64,000 nt of DNA from Paraburkholderia sp. BCC1885 (GTDB lineage Bacteria > Pseudomonadota > Gammaproteobacteria > Burkholderiales > Burkholderiaceae): NCBI RefSeq assembly GCF_900996235.1, contig NZ_CAAJGM010000011.1, positions 161,569-225,568 of the forward strand. Reading direction: 5' to 3'. The position numbers and the translations under genes are program-made. Below the pieces are notes generated by a model. The model saw only the letters and a program-made list of their open reading frames with translations, did no database searches and was not told where the DNA came from. The first letter of the stretch is position 1; each line of letters starts with the position of its first letter. Shown here one piece after another: positions 53,724 to 62,834 of this stretch.

Positions 53724-54239
53724 ATGGCTCTCCTACACGGGTTGTCCCCTTCCATGTAGCAGATGGATGTGACAACGCGTCGAAGCGGATGGAGAAATCC
53801 GGACTTGCAGCGAGGGGCCGCGCACCCGCCTGAATGCAGGGTAATGGCGTTTAACTGAATCTTCGTACCGTTTAATTTCAATGCAAATTGCGTGACAGAT
53901 ATTTCGGCGGGATAGCCCAACGGAACATATTTCGCATTAAAAAATGCAAATCCGAAAAAAATTCACAAAATCCGGCCTCCAAAAATTCGATGCACGTAGC
54001 GCGATTAACCGGCATGGTCTCAAACGCCCGCTCCGCCTGGAGTCACACGCTGTTCGCCGCGCATCGACAAACCGACACCGGCACATCCATCCATTACGCA
54101 TCTTTCCGGCTTTAATATCCCTGAAACCTGGGATTATTAGCCTGTTTGTTTTAAAAATAGAAAAATCAAATCGTCTAAAGGGTGCGTGCGGATAAAATCG
54201 CGGCTCAAAATCCGGCAGGCTTGACGAGTTTCACCCAAA
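53724..54239. other. AT-rich intergenic region
   Basis: A 516-bp gap of lower GC with A/T runs near 53940-53980 and 54145-54175. It contains the upstream regions of the flanking divergent genes. I see no RNA gene, repeat or credible coding frame. Confidence 0.45.
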
Positions 54240-54704
54240 ATGAATACGAGGAAACATCCGGCGAGGCGAAGTTCGGGCGCAAAATCGGCAGCGCGAGCCA
54301 TGCTGCTGCCGCTTGCGGCCGAATCGATCCGCGCCCGCTCGCTGCGCGGTCATCTTGCCCTGGAGGCGTTGCGCGCGGGTTCGGGAAACGGCCATCTGCT
54401 AAGCGAGCTGATTCATATTCTGTACGTGGCCTGGTATCTGCGGGAAGCGGGTTTCGGCGCGGCCGACGCAGCACTCTTTGCGCAGGCCGAACAGGCGCTC
54501 GAGTGCAGCGCAGCCCGCGCGAGCGCCGAGGACGTCTGGCGGCTGGACGACACCGACGTGCCCGTGCTGGAACAACTCCTGACGTTGCACGACGACCAGT
54601 TACGGCTGGCTCCCGTCAGCGCAATGCGCGAGGTGCACAAGCGTCTCGCACGCTTCGCGCAAAGCGACCGGCCGACGCCATGGCCGAGGTTCGACAAGCC
54701 ATAA
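54240..54704 (+). CDS. Small hypothetical protein, paralogue of the 62995-63480 product
   Basis: A 154-residue basic-then-acidic helical protein (start MNTRKHPARRSSGAKSAARAMLLPLAAESI). It shares with the 62995 product the segments MLLPL, HLAL-LR-G, LYVAWYLREAG versus VYLAYFLRGRG, LHDDQL versus IHDQQL, and RFAQSD versus RFVQSD. The order and spacing are conserved, so they are one family, which I cannot name. No signal peptide. Function unknown; the basic tail may bind DNA or RNA. Confidence 0.75.
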   Translation: MNTRKHPARRSSGAKSAARAMLLPLAAESIRARSLRGHLALEALRAGSGNGHLLSELIHILYVAWYLREAGFGAADAALFAQAEQALECSAARASAEDVWRLDDTDVPVLEQLLTLHDDQLRLAPVSAMREVHKRLARFAQSDRPTPWPRFDKP

Positions 54705-54783
54705 GCGCGTGAATCCCCGCAGGTGGCACGCAAGCACAAACACCCACAAACACGGTCCCCAAGCCCGGACTCCAGCAAGCCCG

Positions 54784-54817
54784 AAAAAAAAGCCCCGTCA
54801 TCTTGCGATAGCGGGGC
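54784..54817 (-). terminator. Rho-independent terminator
   Basis: On the minus strand GCCCCG (54817-54812) pairs with CGGGGC (54797-54792) and is followed by eight U residues (54791-54784). The only candidate transcript ending here is the sRNA. Confidence 0.75.
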
Positions 54818-54852
54818 CGAGTCCCATGTCAAGGAGTAGTCATGGAGGAGAC
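54784..54852 (-). ncRNA. Candidate minus-strand sRNA
   Basis: A promoter-like pair on the minus strand (TTGGAG, 18 nt, TATGAT at 54864-54859) precedes about 70 nt ending in a strong rho-independent terminator with eight U residues. The predicted RNA exposes TCTCCTCC and ACTCCTT, anti-Shine-Dalgarno motifs typical of Hfq-type sRNAs. There is no minus-strand gene upstream that would need this terminator. Read from sequence; expression is inference. Confidence 0.5.
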
Positions 54853-55102
54853 GAGCCGATCATAGCCGCCGACCATCGACGTCTCCAACCAACTCTTTGC
54901 GCTTTGCTTATCCATGCCCGCTTCAGGTGCATTTCATGCTGAGCATGGATGGATAACCCTCTCGACGTATATCGTTAGAACGAAAAGTCGCTTCGCGCTG
55001 CTACCATCGGTCACTAAGATGGCGGTTTACGTCAAGTTTAGTTGGCAGGCTTGCGCGCAGCCCGTGCGAAGCCGCGACTGCCGCTACCGAAGGAGCATTT
55101 CG

Positions 55103-55756
55103 TTGACCAGTTTCGATCAAAATCGCCGCCCGCTCGTTATCGGCATTGGCGGCACGACACGCGCGGCGTCGTCGACCGAGCGCGCGCTCGGTTTTGCCTT
55201 GCGCGGCGCGGAAGCGGCCGGCGCCCGCACCCGTCTGTTCGGCGGCACCTTTCTGCATAGCCTGCCGCATTACGCACCTGAAGATCCGCAACGCACCGAC
55301 GCGCAGTTGGAGCTGATCGAAGCCGTGCGCCAGGCCGACGCGCTGATCATCGCCACGCCCGGTTATCACGGCGGCGTGTCGGGTCTGGTGAAAAACGCCC
55401 TCGATACACTGGAAGAACTGCGTGCCGACGAGCGTCCTTACCTCGATGGCCGCGCGGTCGGCTGCATCGTCACGGCTTATGGCTGGCAGGCCGCCGGTTC
55501 GGTGCTCACTTCACTGCGCTCGATCGTCCACGCATTGCGCGGCTGGCCCACGCCGTTCGGCGCCGGCATCAACACTCTCGAAACTCGCTTCGAGACCGTC
55601 GATAGCTGCTCCGACCCGAAAGTGGTCGATCAGCTCGCCACTGTCGGCCAGCAGGCCGCCCAGTTCGCCCTCGCGTTCAGCGCGCAGCACGCGCCGGCGC
55701 ATCCCGGCACGGCCGCCGAAACCCGCAAGGCCAAGGTCCTGACGCTCGCCAGCTAA
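55103..55756 (+). CDS. NADPH-dependent FMN reductase family protein
   Basis: The TTG at 55103, preceded by AAGGAG 8 nt upstream, gives 217 residues (MTSFDQNRRPLVIGIGGTTR); the longer frame upstream has no ribosome site. The flavodoxin-like fold shows IGIGGTTRAASSTERAL near residues 13-28, ADALIIATPGYHGGVSGLVKNALD near 82-105, and GCIVTAYGWQAAGSVLTSL. The family reduces FMN or quinones with NAD(P)H. Downstream lies a perfect 11-bp inverted repeat. Confidence 0.9.
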   Translation: MTSFDQNRRPLVIGIGGTTRAASSTERALGFALRGAEAAGARTRLFGGTFLHSLPHYAPEDPQRTDAQLELIEAVRQADALIIATPGYHGGVSGLVKNALDTLEELRADERPYLDGRAVGCIVTAYGWQAAGSVLTSLRSIVHALRGWPTPFGAGINTLETRFETVDSCSDPKVVDQLATVGQQAAQFALAFSAQHAPAHPGTAAETRKAKVLTLAS

Positions 55757-55764
55757 TTGGCCAG

Positions 55765-55792
55765 TTAATTGGCCATATAAGTGGCCAATTAA
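55765..55792. repeat. Perfect 11-bp inverted repeat after the FMN reductase gene
   Basis: TTAATTGGCCA (55765-55775) and TGGCCAATTAA (55782-55792) are perfect arms around a 6-nt loop, with a third copy TAATTGGCCA at 55754-55763 over the stop codon. No U-tract follows. It could act as a terminator-like or 3'-protecting hairpin, or as a protein site. Confidence 0.6.
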
Positions 55793-56064
55793 GCGGCTCA
55801 CTTACCGGCTCACTTACGCGCCCCGTTAAACGCACGACGCCGCTTACGGACCTGCAGCGGCGCTGTGCGTGGCCCACCCCACAGACAGACTGAACGGCAC
55901 GCCGGATAGTGATAGCAACGCATCCGGGGCCGCCTCAGTCGAATTCACGAAGACCGTTCCAGGTCCGGCGTGATTTGCTTGCGACGAATGATTGGTTCAC
56001 GCGTGAGGCCGCCCGGCCTACGCTAGTTCCTGCCCGCCCACCATCCGGTCGGCACTATGCGTAA

Positions 56065-56325
56065 AGATTCCTTTGCAACGCATGCGGGCAGAACCATCGC
56101 CATGAATATGATCGACAAGCTATCCAATACAAAGGTTACGAGGTTGCCCCCGACGCGCAGCAATTGCCCAACGGGCTGTTCGCCGCGAATCTGACCATCG
56201 GGAAAACCACGGCGGACCACGGGCGTGCCTACTCATTCGACGCGCTCGACTACTTCTTCGACGAAGAACACGCGGTGGCGTACGCGTTCCGCTGGGGACG
56301 CATGTGGGTCGACAGTCACCAATAA
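56065..56325 (+). pseudogene. Frame-disrupted small protein gene (DUF6566-like)
   Basis: In frame with TAA 56323-56325 the sequence encodes HEYDRQAIQYKGYEVAPDAQ and later AYSFDALDYFFDEEHAVAYA, ending MWVDSHQ, with the look of a conserved small Burkholderia protein. No start codon exists in this frame after the upstream stop at 56062-56064. ATG codons at 56057 and about 56101 open another frame that ends early. A small deletion near the original start is the simplest explanation. The family name is tentative. Confidence 0.6.
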
Positions 56326-56587
56326 AGGCATGCTGCGGAGCTGACGACGCGCTTTAAGCGGCTGTGACAGAATAGGCGGCACGTTCCGCCCTGTCACGCG
56401 CGGCTTACATGCGTCTACTGCATGCGCCCGTTACGCGCGTGTCATACGCATTTGCCGTTCGTATCTGTCACACGCATCTGCGACGATCTCATACGTGAAG
56501 AGCGGTTCTGGGAAGCCCAGGCAGCGGTATGCTTGCGGTTTTGTCTGGACGCGCAACCCCGAGCGGGCCCACGAGGAGATCTTACGC

Positions 56588-58042
56588 ATGACATGGACCG
56601 TCGACGAACAGTTGGCCCTCACCGCAACCGAAGCCGTGGTTGCCATCCAGAGCGGCCGGCTGACAGCCACGGAGTACATCGCCACCCTGCTCGCCCGCGC
56701 CGCCGCGCTATCGACGCTCAACGCGCTCACCGTGCTCAACATGGAAGGCGCGCTCGCCGCCGCGCAACGGCTCGACGCCTTGACGCCCGCCGAGCGCGCG
56801 GCATTGCCGCTGGCCGGCCTGCCGATCGTCGTCAAAGACAACATCAATACGCAGGGACTCATGACTTCGGCGGGCACGCCCGCGCTGGAGGGCTTCGTGC
56901 CGCGCGAAAACGCGCCCACGGTGCAGCGCCTGCTGGACGCCGGCGCCATCGTGCTCGGCAAGGCCAACATGCACGAACTGGCCTTCGGCATCACCAGCAC
57001 CAACCTCGCGGCACACGCCGGACCGGTGCGTAATCCCTACGACCCCGGGCTGATTCCGGGCGGCTCGTCGGGCGGCACGGCGGTCGCGGTTGCCGCGCGC
57101 ATCGTGCCGGCCGGGCTCGGCACCGACACCGGCGGCTCCGCCCGCATTCCGGCCGCCCTGACGGGCACGACGGGCTTTCGACCGTCAGTGGGCGATGGCG
57201 GCGCCGAACGGCGCTACCACGATCCGCACGCCGTGGTGCCGATCAGCCATACGCGCGACACCGTCGGTCCAATAGCGCGCAATGTCACCGATATTGCCCT
57301 GCTCGACGGCGTCGTGACAGGCGCCGGACCATTGACCGCAGTAACGCTGAATAGCTTGCGCATCGGCCTGCCCGCTCAGCTATGGGAAGGCCTCGACGAC
57401 GCGCTGGAAGACGTCGTGCGCGCGGCATTGACGCAACTGGAAGCCGCCGGCGTGACCTTCGTACAGGTCGAGATGGACGAGTTGCTCGACCTGAACCGCA
57501 AGGTGGCCTCGGCCGTGGCGATCCACGAGGCATATGAGGACATACCGGCATGGCTGGTGGCCAACGATGCACCGGTCAAGACGCTGGCGGAGATTGCCGC
57601 GCGCATCGCCAGCCCAGACGTGCGCCGGATCTTCGATGCGATCATCGAGGACCCGCTTGCCCAGCAGTATCAAAGCGCGCTGACCGTATGGCGGCCGCAG
57701 CTGCAGCAGTTATATGCGCAAACCTTCGCCGCGCAGCAGCTCGACGCGCTGCTGTTCCCCACCACCCGTCTCGCGGCCGTGCCGATCGACGACCTGGCCG
57801 GTTCCTCGGCGGTGTCGATCAACGGCGGCGCACCTATCGATGAAATGGACGCCTATCTACACAACACCGACCCAGCCAGCAACGCCGGCATTCCGGGCCT
57901 CTCTCTGCCGGCCGGCCTGACGGCCGAGGGCTTGCCGGTAGGACTCGAACTCGACGGCCCGCTCGGCAGCGACCGCCGTCTGCTCGCCATTGGCGTGGCA
58001 TTTGAGAAGGTGCTCGGCGCGTTGCCGGCACCCACGCTTTAA
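56588..58042 (+). CDS. Amidase signature family enzyme (indoleacetamide/mandelamide hydrolase-like)
   Basis: Start ATG 56588 (MTWTVDEQLALTATEAVVAI), GAGGAG about 11 nt upstream, gives 484 residues. The Ser-cisSer-Lys triad is visible: Lys83 in IVVKDNI, cis-Ser in PGGSSGGT (about 160/161) and nucleophile Ser184 in TDTGGSARIP. PISHTRDTVGPIARNVTD matches indoleacetamide-hydrolase-type amidases, which could release auxin from indole-3-acetamide. Other amide substrates are equally possible. Its stop overlaps the next start (TAATG). Confidence 0.9.
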   Translation: MTWTVDEQLALTATEAVVAIQSGRLTATEYIATLLARAAALSTLNALTVLNMEGALAAAQRLDALTPAERAALPLAGLPIVVKDNINTQGLMTSAGTPALEGFVPRENAPTVQRLLDAGAIVLGKANMHELAFGITSTNLAAHAGPVRNPYDPGLIPGGSSGGTAVAVAARIVPAGLGTDTGGSARIPAALTGTTGFRPSVGDGGAERRYHDPHAVVPISHTRDTVGPIARNVTDIALLDGVVTGAGPLTAVTLNSLRIGLPAQLWEGLDDALEDVVRAALTQLEAAGVTFVQVEMDELLDLNRKVASAVAIHEAYEDIPAWLVANDAPVKTLAEIAARIASPDVRRIFDAIIEDPLAQQYQSALTVWRPQLQQLYAQTFAAQQLDALLFPTTRLAAVPIDDLAGSSAVSINGGAPIDEMDAYLHNTDPASNAGIPGLSLPAGLTAEGLPVGLELDGPLGSDRRLLAIGVAFEKVLGALPAPTL

Positions 58043-58863
58043 TGCGCGCGCAGAAAGCGGCACCCGCGGTTGCGCCCGCTCAGGCCGGCCATGCGTTGCG
58101 GCGTTTTAAGGACTTCACCGTGGGACGCATTGCAACCTTCGTCGCCGTCGCGCTGCTCACCAGCAGCTGCGCGCAAATCGCCGCCGCCGATCCGGACGCG
58201 CTATGGAAAATCGTCGGCGGGCAATGCGTGCCCGAGGCGCAAGCCAGCGGCCGGCCCGGTCAATGCGTCAGCGTCGATCTGAACGGCCACTATGCGATCC
58301 TCAAAGACATCTTCGGACGCACGCAGCATCTGCTGATTCCAACCGAGCGCATCACCGGCATCGAAAGCCCGATCATCCTTGACGCCAGCGCGCCGGACTA
58401 CTGGCAGGACGGCTGGAATTCGCGCAAGGTGGTCGAAGCGCCGATCAAACAGCCGCTCGCCGCCAATCAGTTCGGACTGGAAATCAATTCGGAATTTCGC
58501 CGCTCCCAGCAGCAGTTGCATATTCATATGGACTGCATGCGCACGGACATCATCGACGCGCTCGCCGCCGATCGTCACGATGAGCCGGGTCAATGGCGCT
58601 GGCAGACGCTCGACGGTTCGCGTTACCGGGTCATGCGCGTCACCAGCCTCACGCAGGACAACGATCCGTTCCGGATCGTCGCCCGCGACCATCCGGATTC
58701 GCAAGCCATGGCGACGCAGACCATCCTCGTGACCGGCGCCGGCCCCACCGACGAAGACGGCTGGCTCGTGCTCAACAGCGGCCTCGACATCGACAAAGGG
58801 AGCGGCACCGCGGAAGGCCTGCTGGATCACAAATGCAGGCTGGCGGCCGCACCGCAACCGTAG
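58042..58863 (+). CDS. cdh: CDP-diacylglycerol diphosphatase
   Basis: A 273-residue protein; ATG 58042 overlaps the amidase stop. A hydrophobic segment at about residues 27-47 (VGRIATFVAVALLTSSCAQI) serves as signal or membrane anchor. Family motifs are ALWKIVGGQCVP, PGQCVSVDLNGHYAILKDIFGRTQHLLIPTERITGIESP, and the HIT-like active site QLHIHMDCM near residue 152-160. The enzyme hydrolyses CDP-diacylglycerol to phosphatidate and CMP. Why it is coupled to an amidase is unclear. Confidence 0.92.
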   Translation: MRAQKAAPAVAPAQAGHALRRFKDFTVGRIATFVAVALLTSSCAQIAAADPDALWKIVGGQCVPEAQASGRPGQCVSVDLNGHYAILKDIFGRTQHLLIPTERITGIESPIILDASAPDYWQDGWNSRKVVEAPIKQPLAANQFGLEINSEFRRSQQQLHIHMDCMRTDIIDALAADRHDEPGQWRWQTLDGSRYRVMRVTSLTQDNDPFRIVARDHPDSQAMATQTILVTGAGPTDEDGWLVLNSGLDIDKGSGTAEGLLDHKCRLAAAPQP

Positions 58864-59033
58864 CGGCTATTGCGCAGCGCTCGCGCCGCCTTCGCCCGCC
58901 GGCAGGCCCTAAGCGCTTTTTCACAGATGCTTTGCGCAACAAAATGGTTCGTCGCGGGCAAGGTGGCCAGTAGGATCGGTTTTAACGCGTCGTCTGACGC
59001 TTTCCGTATCCTTGGGCACCACCCGTACTGCCG

Positions 59034-60122
59034 ATGGCGATCTATCTCGACGACACGCAACGCAAAGCCCTGGCCCGCCTCGCCGCGAGCTGGACCTGGC
59101 GCACGGAGTGGCCGACATGGATACTGATCGTCACGATCTACGGCGGATGGTTCGGCGTCGCCATGCATGCGCGCAGTCTCGGACTACCGCTCTCCACCGC
59201 GCTGCTCGCCTTGCTGGGCGCGTGGTACATGTCCTTGCAGCATGAACTGCTGCATGGGCATCCGACCCGTTCGCGTCTCATCAACGGCCTGCTGGGCTTC
59301 GCGCCGCTCGCCGTATGGTTCCCCTACGGCATCTACCGCGATTCGCATTTGCGGCATCACGAGGACGTCCATCTGACCCGTCCCGAACATGATCCCGAAA
59401 GTTACTTCGTTACCCTAAATACATGGCATCGTGCCGGCGCGGCCACGCGTGGGTTGCTGACGCTGCGCAATACCTTCGCGGGACGCCTGCTGGTCGGTCC
59501 TGCTTTCGCGATTGCCGCCACCGGCATCGAGGCCGCCCGCAAGGTGGGGCGCGGCGAATGGCGTCACGTGCCGCTGTGGCTCGCGCATGTGGCATCGGTG
59601 GCCGCGCTCGCGTGGTGGCTGCAGTCGGCTTGCGGGATTCCGGCGTGGCTGTTCGTGCTGGGCGTGGGCTATGGCGCGCTGTCGTTGAGTTCGGTGCGGT
59701 CGTTTCAGGAGCATCGGGTGGCCGAGACCGTCGAGCATCGCACTGTGCTGAATGAAGCGGCGTGGTTCTGGCGTCTGCTGTTTCTGAACAACAACTACCA
59801 TTTGGTCCACCATGACTTGCCTCATGTTCCCTGGTTTGCACTGCGGGACGTCTATCAGAGCTCCCGTCAGCAATATATTGAACGCTCCGGAGGCTTTCTG
59901 GTAAAGGGTTACAGCGAATGGCTGAGGCTCTACGCGTTCGCTCCGGTTGCAAGCCCAGTTTATGGGGATCTATCCCGCTTGATCCCGAGCGGTCCCACTG
60001 CTTCCCGCCTCTTTGCGGGTAAATTGCGGGTAAAATTCATGGTAGTTATCCGTCCAGGAGAACTCCATGAAGCTGACTTACCTACTACTGCTGAACGCCA
60101 AACCGCAGGCCAAGCCCTATAA
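59034..60122 (+). CDS. Fatty acid desaturase with integration-altered C-terminus
   Basis: A membrane-bound di-iron desaturase: histidine boxes HELLH (70-74), HLRHH (105-109) and NYHLVHHDLPH (about 256-266), with hydrophobic helices between. The normal body ends near APVASPVYGD (about residue 313). The next roughly 49 residues are basic/unlike the family and read on into the integrase gene in another frame; the stop at 60122 is 56 bp inside the integrase gene. The element probably inserted at the 3' end of this gene. Confidence 0.85.
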   Translation: MAIYLDDTQRKALARLAASWTWRTEWPTWILIVTIYGGWFGVAMHARSLGLPLSTALLALLGAWYMSLQHELLHGHPTRSRLINGLLGFAPLAVWFPYGIYRDSHLRHHEDVHLTRPEHDPESYFVTLNTWHRAGAATRGLLTLRNTFAGRLLVGPAFAIAATGIEAARKVGRGEWRHVPLWLAHVASVAALAWWLQSACGIPAWLFVLGVGYGALSLSSVRSFQEHRVAETVEHRTVLNEAAWFWRLLFLNNNYHLVHHDLPHVPWFALRDVYQSSRQQYIERSGGFLVKGYSEWLRLYAFAPVASPVYGDLSRLIPSGPTASRLFAGKLRVKFMVVIRPGELHEADLPTTAERQTAGQAL

Positions 60123-61296
60123 GCTCCGTGACCGCGATTCCATGTACCTGCGGGTGTCGGTCTCGGGTTCGAAGGCATGGAAATTTGACTACCGGCTGGA
60201 TGGCAAGGATTGCAGCTATACACTCGGGCGATTCCCAGATCTGTCGATAAACGACGCCCGCCAACGTCGCAACGAAGCGGCCAAGCTGGTGGCGTCCGGT
60301 ATCCACCCCAAGGCCTATGAGCAGCAGTTGCAACTGCAGACGATCGCACACAACAAGAACACCTTTTGGTCCGTCTGCGAGGACTGGATCGAAGACAACC
60401 GCGACAGGTGGAGCGAGTACTACTGCGGGCAGGCCATACGCTTTCTCTCACGCTACGTGAAAGATTCGCCACTCGGGAAGATGCCCGCACGCGAGATCAA
60501 GGTGGCCCACGTCTACGATCTTCTGCAATCGATTGCCAAGCGCAAAACCCTTTCAGGTGGCGAACGCAAGGCCGGGGGTGCACCGCACATTGCAGTACGT
60601 CTGCGTCAGCACCTTGATGCAATTTTCAGACGGGCAATTATCAGCGGGCGGGCCGATAATAATCCGGTTGCGGCTCTGAAGGTCTCGGATGTGCTGACGC
60701 TTCCAGCTACGCGTCACAATCGTGCGCTGGAGACCGACGAACTGAAACGCGTGCTGGATGCCTTTACCGTCGTGGGGACACCACTCACACAACTGGCCAT
60801 GCGCCTACTCTTGCTAACTTCGGTGCGGACTGCAGAGCTGCGAGGCGCGACGTGGAAGGAAATTGACCTCCAAACTGCGACATGGGTCATTCCAATTGAG
60901 CGCATGAAAATGGGGCGTCCGCATATCGTGCCACTGAGCACTCAGGCAGTTCAGGTTCTGGAACGAATTCAAAAAATAAGAGGTACCAAAGCCGCAGACG
61001 ACTATCTTTTCCCGAACATGAGAGACCGATCTCGTCCGATGGCGGCGACCACAATCAATGCGGCGCTCATTCGTGCCGGATTTAACAACGAACGGCTATT
61101 TAGGGCGCATGGCACACGCGGTACGTTTAGCACATGGGCGCACGAACAGGGGTTTGCTCCATTGGCGGTTGAACGTCAGTTAGCCCACGTCGAGAAGAAC
61201 CGGACGAGCCGAGCTTATAACAAAGCTGAGTTATTTCCTGAACGACGGAAAATGATGCAGGATTGGGGCGACTATCTTCAGGGCGTGAGCGGTTAA
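60067..61296 (+). CDS. int: P4-type tyrosine integrase
   Basis: A 409-residue integrase with an upstream AGGAG. The N-terminal DUF4102 arm-binding domain (KPYKLRDRDSMYLRVSVSGSKAWKFDYRLDGKDCSYTLGRFPDLS) spans about residues 15-85. Catalytic residues of the tyrosine recombinase are Arg254 (SVRTAELRG), His348/Arg351 (AHGTRGTFS), His374 (QLAHVEKN) and Tyr384. All are intact. It would excise and insert the element whose left end is at the desaturase 3' end. No tRNA is adjacent. Confidence 0.93.
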   Translation: MKLTYLLLLNAKPQAKPYKLRDRDSMYLRVSVSGSKAWKFDYRLDGKDCSYTLGRFPDLSINDARQRRNEAAKLVASGIHPKAYEQQLQLQTIAHNKNTFWSVCEDWIEDNRDRWSEYYCGQAIRFLSRYVKDSPLGKMPAREIKVAHVYDLLQSIAKRKTLSGGERKAGGAPHIAVRLRQHLDAIFRRAIISGRADNNPVAALKVSDVLTLPATRHNRALETDELKRVLDAFTVVGTPLTQLAMRLLLLTSVRTAELRGATWKEIDLQTATWVIPIERMKMGRPHIVPLSTQAVQVLERIQKIRGTKAADDYLFPNMRDRSRPMAATTINAALIRAGFNNERLFRAHGTRGTFSTWAHEQGFAPLAVERQLAHVEKNRTSRAYNKAELFPERRKMMQDWGDYLQGVSG

Positions 61297-61324
61297 TTGT
61301 TCGCAGCAAGTCGCTTGTGTCGCT

Positions 61325-61738
61325 ATGCTTCACTTCTCCAAACGCATAGGAAGGCAACCCGACTCCAACAGTTGTCCGATCGCGGCAGCCATCGTGAAGC
61401 AGCAACATGAGAACCGGCGACACGCCGACCTTGTTTTCCCTTCGCCCCGCACGAAGATGCTCAGTGACATGACGCTGACGGCTCTTTTGCGCCGGGCCAA
61501 GGCGGTCAGCGATGCACCTGGGCGGGTCGCAACGGCGCATGGCTTCCGTTCCTCTTTCCGCGACTGGGCGAGCGAGTATGGCTACTCACGTGACCTCGCT
61601 GAGCGTGCGCTGGCGCATGCGGTTGAGGACGATACCGAGGCCGCCTACCATCGCACTGACCTCAACCTGCGCCGGCCGATGATGCAGGCGTGGGCCGACT
61701 TCGTCGGCGGACGTCGACAAGAAAGCAAAGTCACTTGA
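61325..61738 (+). pseudogene. Integrase C-terminal remnant
   Basis: About the last 105 residues (from DLVFPSPRTKMLSDMTLTAL) match the C-terminal half of another P4-type integrase: HGFRSSFRDWASEYGYS (His-x-x-Arg), LAERALAHAVEDDTEAAYHR with the Tyr. The N-terminal two thirds and first Arg are missing, and the first 30 residues are unrelated. It is the decayed end of a second integrase, so insertion has happened here more than once. Confidence 0.8.
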
Positions 61739-61865
61739 CGATGCCAGCACCGCCGATCAGATTCCGGCCGAAGCGTGAGCGTACGATGCCAGGCGAATAC
61801 CCGCTTCGCGACCTGGTTCGGTCGCACGGTTAATGGGTGCGATATGCTTGAGCGGGCTCAGTCCA

Positions 61866-62102
61866 CTATCCCGCGCGGCTGGACCGCTTGGGTCGTGACT
61901 TAAACCGCGCGAGCTCTTTGTCAGCGAGGACATAGTCGTTGCAGTCATGCAGGCGAGCCAAGGCTAGATCCAGAAATGCTCGCACCCGCTTGGGCTGATC
62001 TGTCCTGTTTCCGTAGTAAAGGTGCAAACCGATTTGCGAACTCATATGCTGCAGTAGAACCGGCACCAGTCGTCCCGCACGGATATAGGATGCACAATAG
62101 CC
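61866..62102 (-). pseudogene. LysR regulator C-terminal remnant
   Basis: On the minus strand the frame ending at TAG 61866-61868 encodes YIRAGRLVPVLLQHMSSQIG and PKRVRAFLDLALARLHD, the C-terminal end of a LysR ligand-binding domain. There is no DNA-binding domain upstream; the frame joins a DUF2971 fragment in another frame. A deletion has joined the two gene ends. Confidence 0.75.
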
Positions 62103-62305
62103 AGTGACGCAATTACACGTCCGGGGTACGTCCTGGTCCAGTGTTCATGGGCGATCTTGAAGAGTTGCCCGGCTCGCCTCTCTCCGATGGGCGCGCCGAA
62201 AAGCTCGAACGGGTCGATCAGCTCGTCGAGCGTCGACAGGTTAAAACTGCGTTCGCGTCGTATCTTTTCGGCCCATTTCTGGGCGGTCAGGTGATAGAGG
62301 CGCAT
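62042..62305 (-). pseudogene. Truncated DUF2971-like gene
   Basis: From ATG 62305 (MRLYHLTAQKWAEKIRRERSFNLSTLDELIDPFELFGAPI) about 65 residues look like the N-terminus of DUF2971 proteins, which often accompany defence or mobile loci. After about 62100 the sequence changes to the LysR remnant and stops at 62042. The family normally spans over 200 residues, so this copy is broken. Confidence 0.65.
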
Positions 62306-62537
62306 AGCAGGGATCCAGGTCTTGATGCGTGTGGAATTATCCCTGCTGTCGCCCAAAGGTCGGTCGCTCAAAGAACGGATTGACACTTGCGGCACTCGCG
62401 TCGCCCGGTCATTCCGAGGATCAGAGGCTGATGCATGGCCCAAGCGCCAATCGCACATCCTGGCTTCTGTCCGCAGGCGCACGTATCTGTGAAATATGTT
62501 CGAAGTTCGTTTAACCCGCGGCGCCCCTTTATTGTCG

Positions 62538-62822
62538 TCACTTCCGGTGACCGTTCACCGCGTCCTTGAATGCTTTACCGGCCGTAAACTTCACCGTCTT
62601 CGCGGCTGGGATACGAATCTCCTCCCCCGTTCGCGGGTTACGTCCGACGCGTGCGGCACGTTTGCCTTGCGTAAATGAGCCAAACCCGATCAGTTGCACA
62701 TCCGCGCCGTCTGCGACCGCGCCGCTAATCGTGTCGATCAATGCGTCAATCGTCTCGCCAGCCTTGGACTTGCTCGCGCCCGTCGAGGTAGCTACCGCCT
62801 CAATCAATTCCTGCTTGTTCAT
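62538..62822 (-). CDS. HU family DNA-binding protein
   Basis: A 94-residue histone-like protein from ATG 62822 ([32 protein letters not shown]) with AAGGAG 7 nt upstream; the preceding GTG is too close to the ribosome site. The beta-arm signature [34 protein letters not shown] and C-terminal helix GKAFKDAVN are intact. HU bends and compacts DNA. In an island it may be the element's own architectural protein. Confidence 0.94.
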   Translation of the reverse strand: MNKQELIEAVATSTGASKSKAGETIDALIDTISGAVADGADVQLIGFGSFTQGKRAARVGRNPRTGEEIRIPAAKTVKFTAGKAFKDAVNGHRK

Positions 62823-62834
62823 CACTGTTCTCCT

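Noticed and set aside
59960..60066. tRNA gene as attachment site next to the integrase
   Set aside because: No cloverleaf or TPsiC-like sequence is visible before the integrase; the desaturase 3' end fits better.
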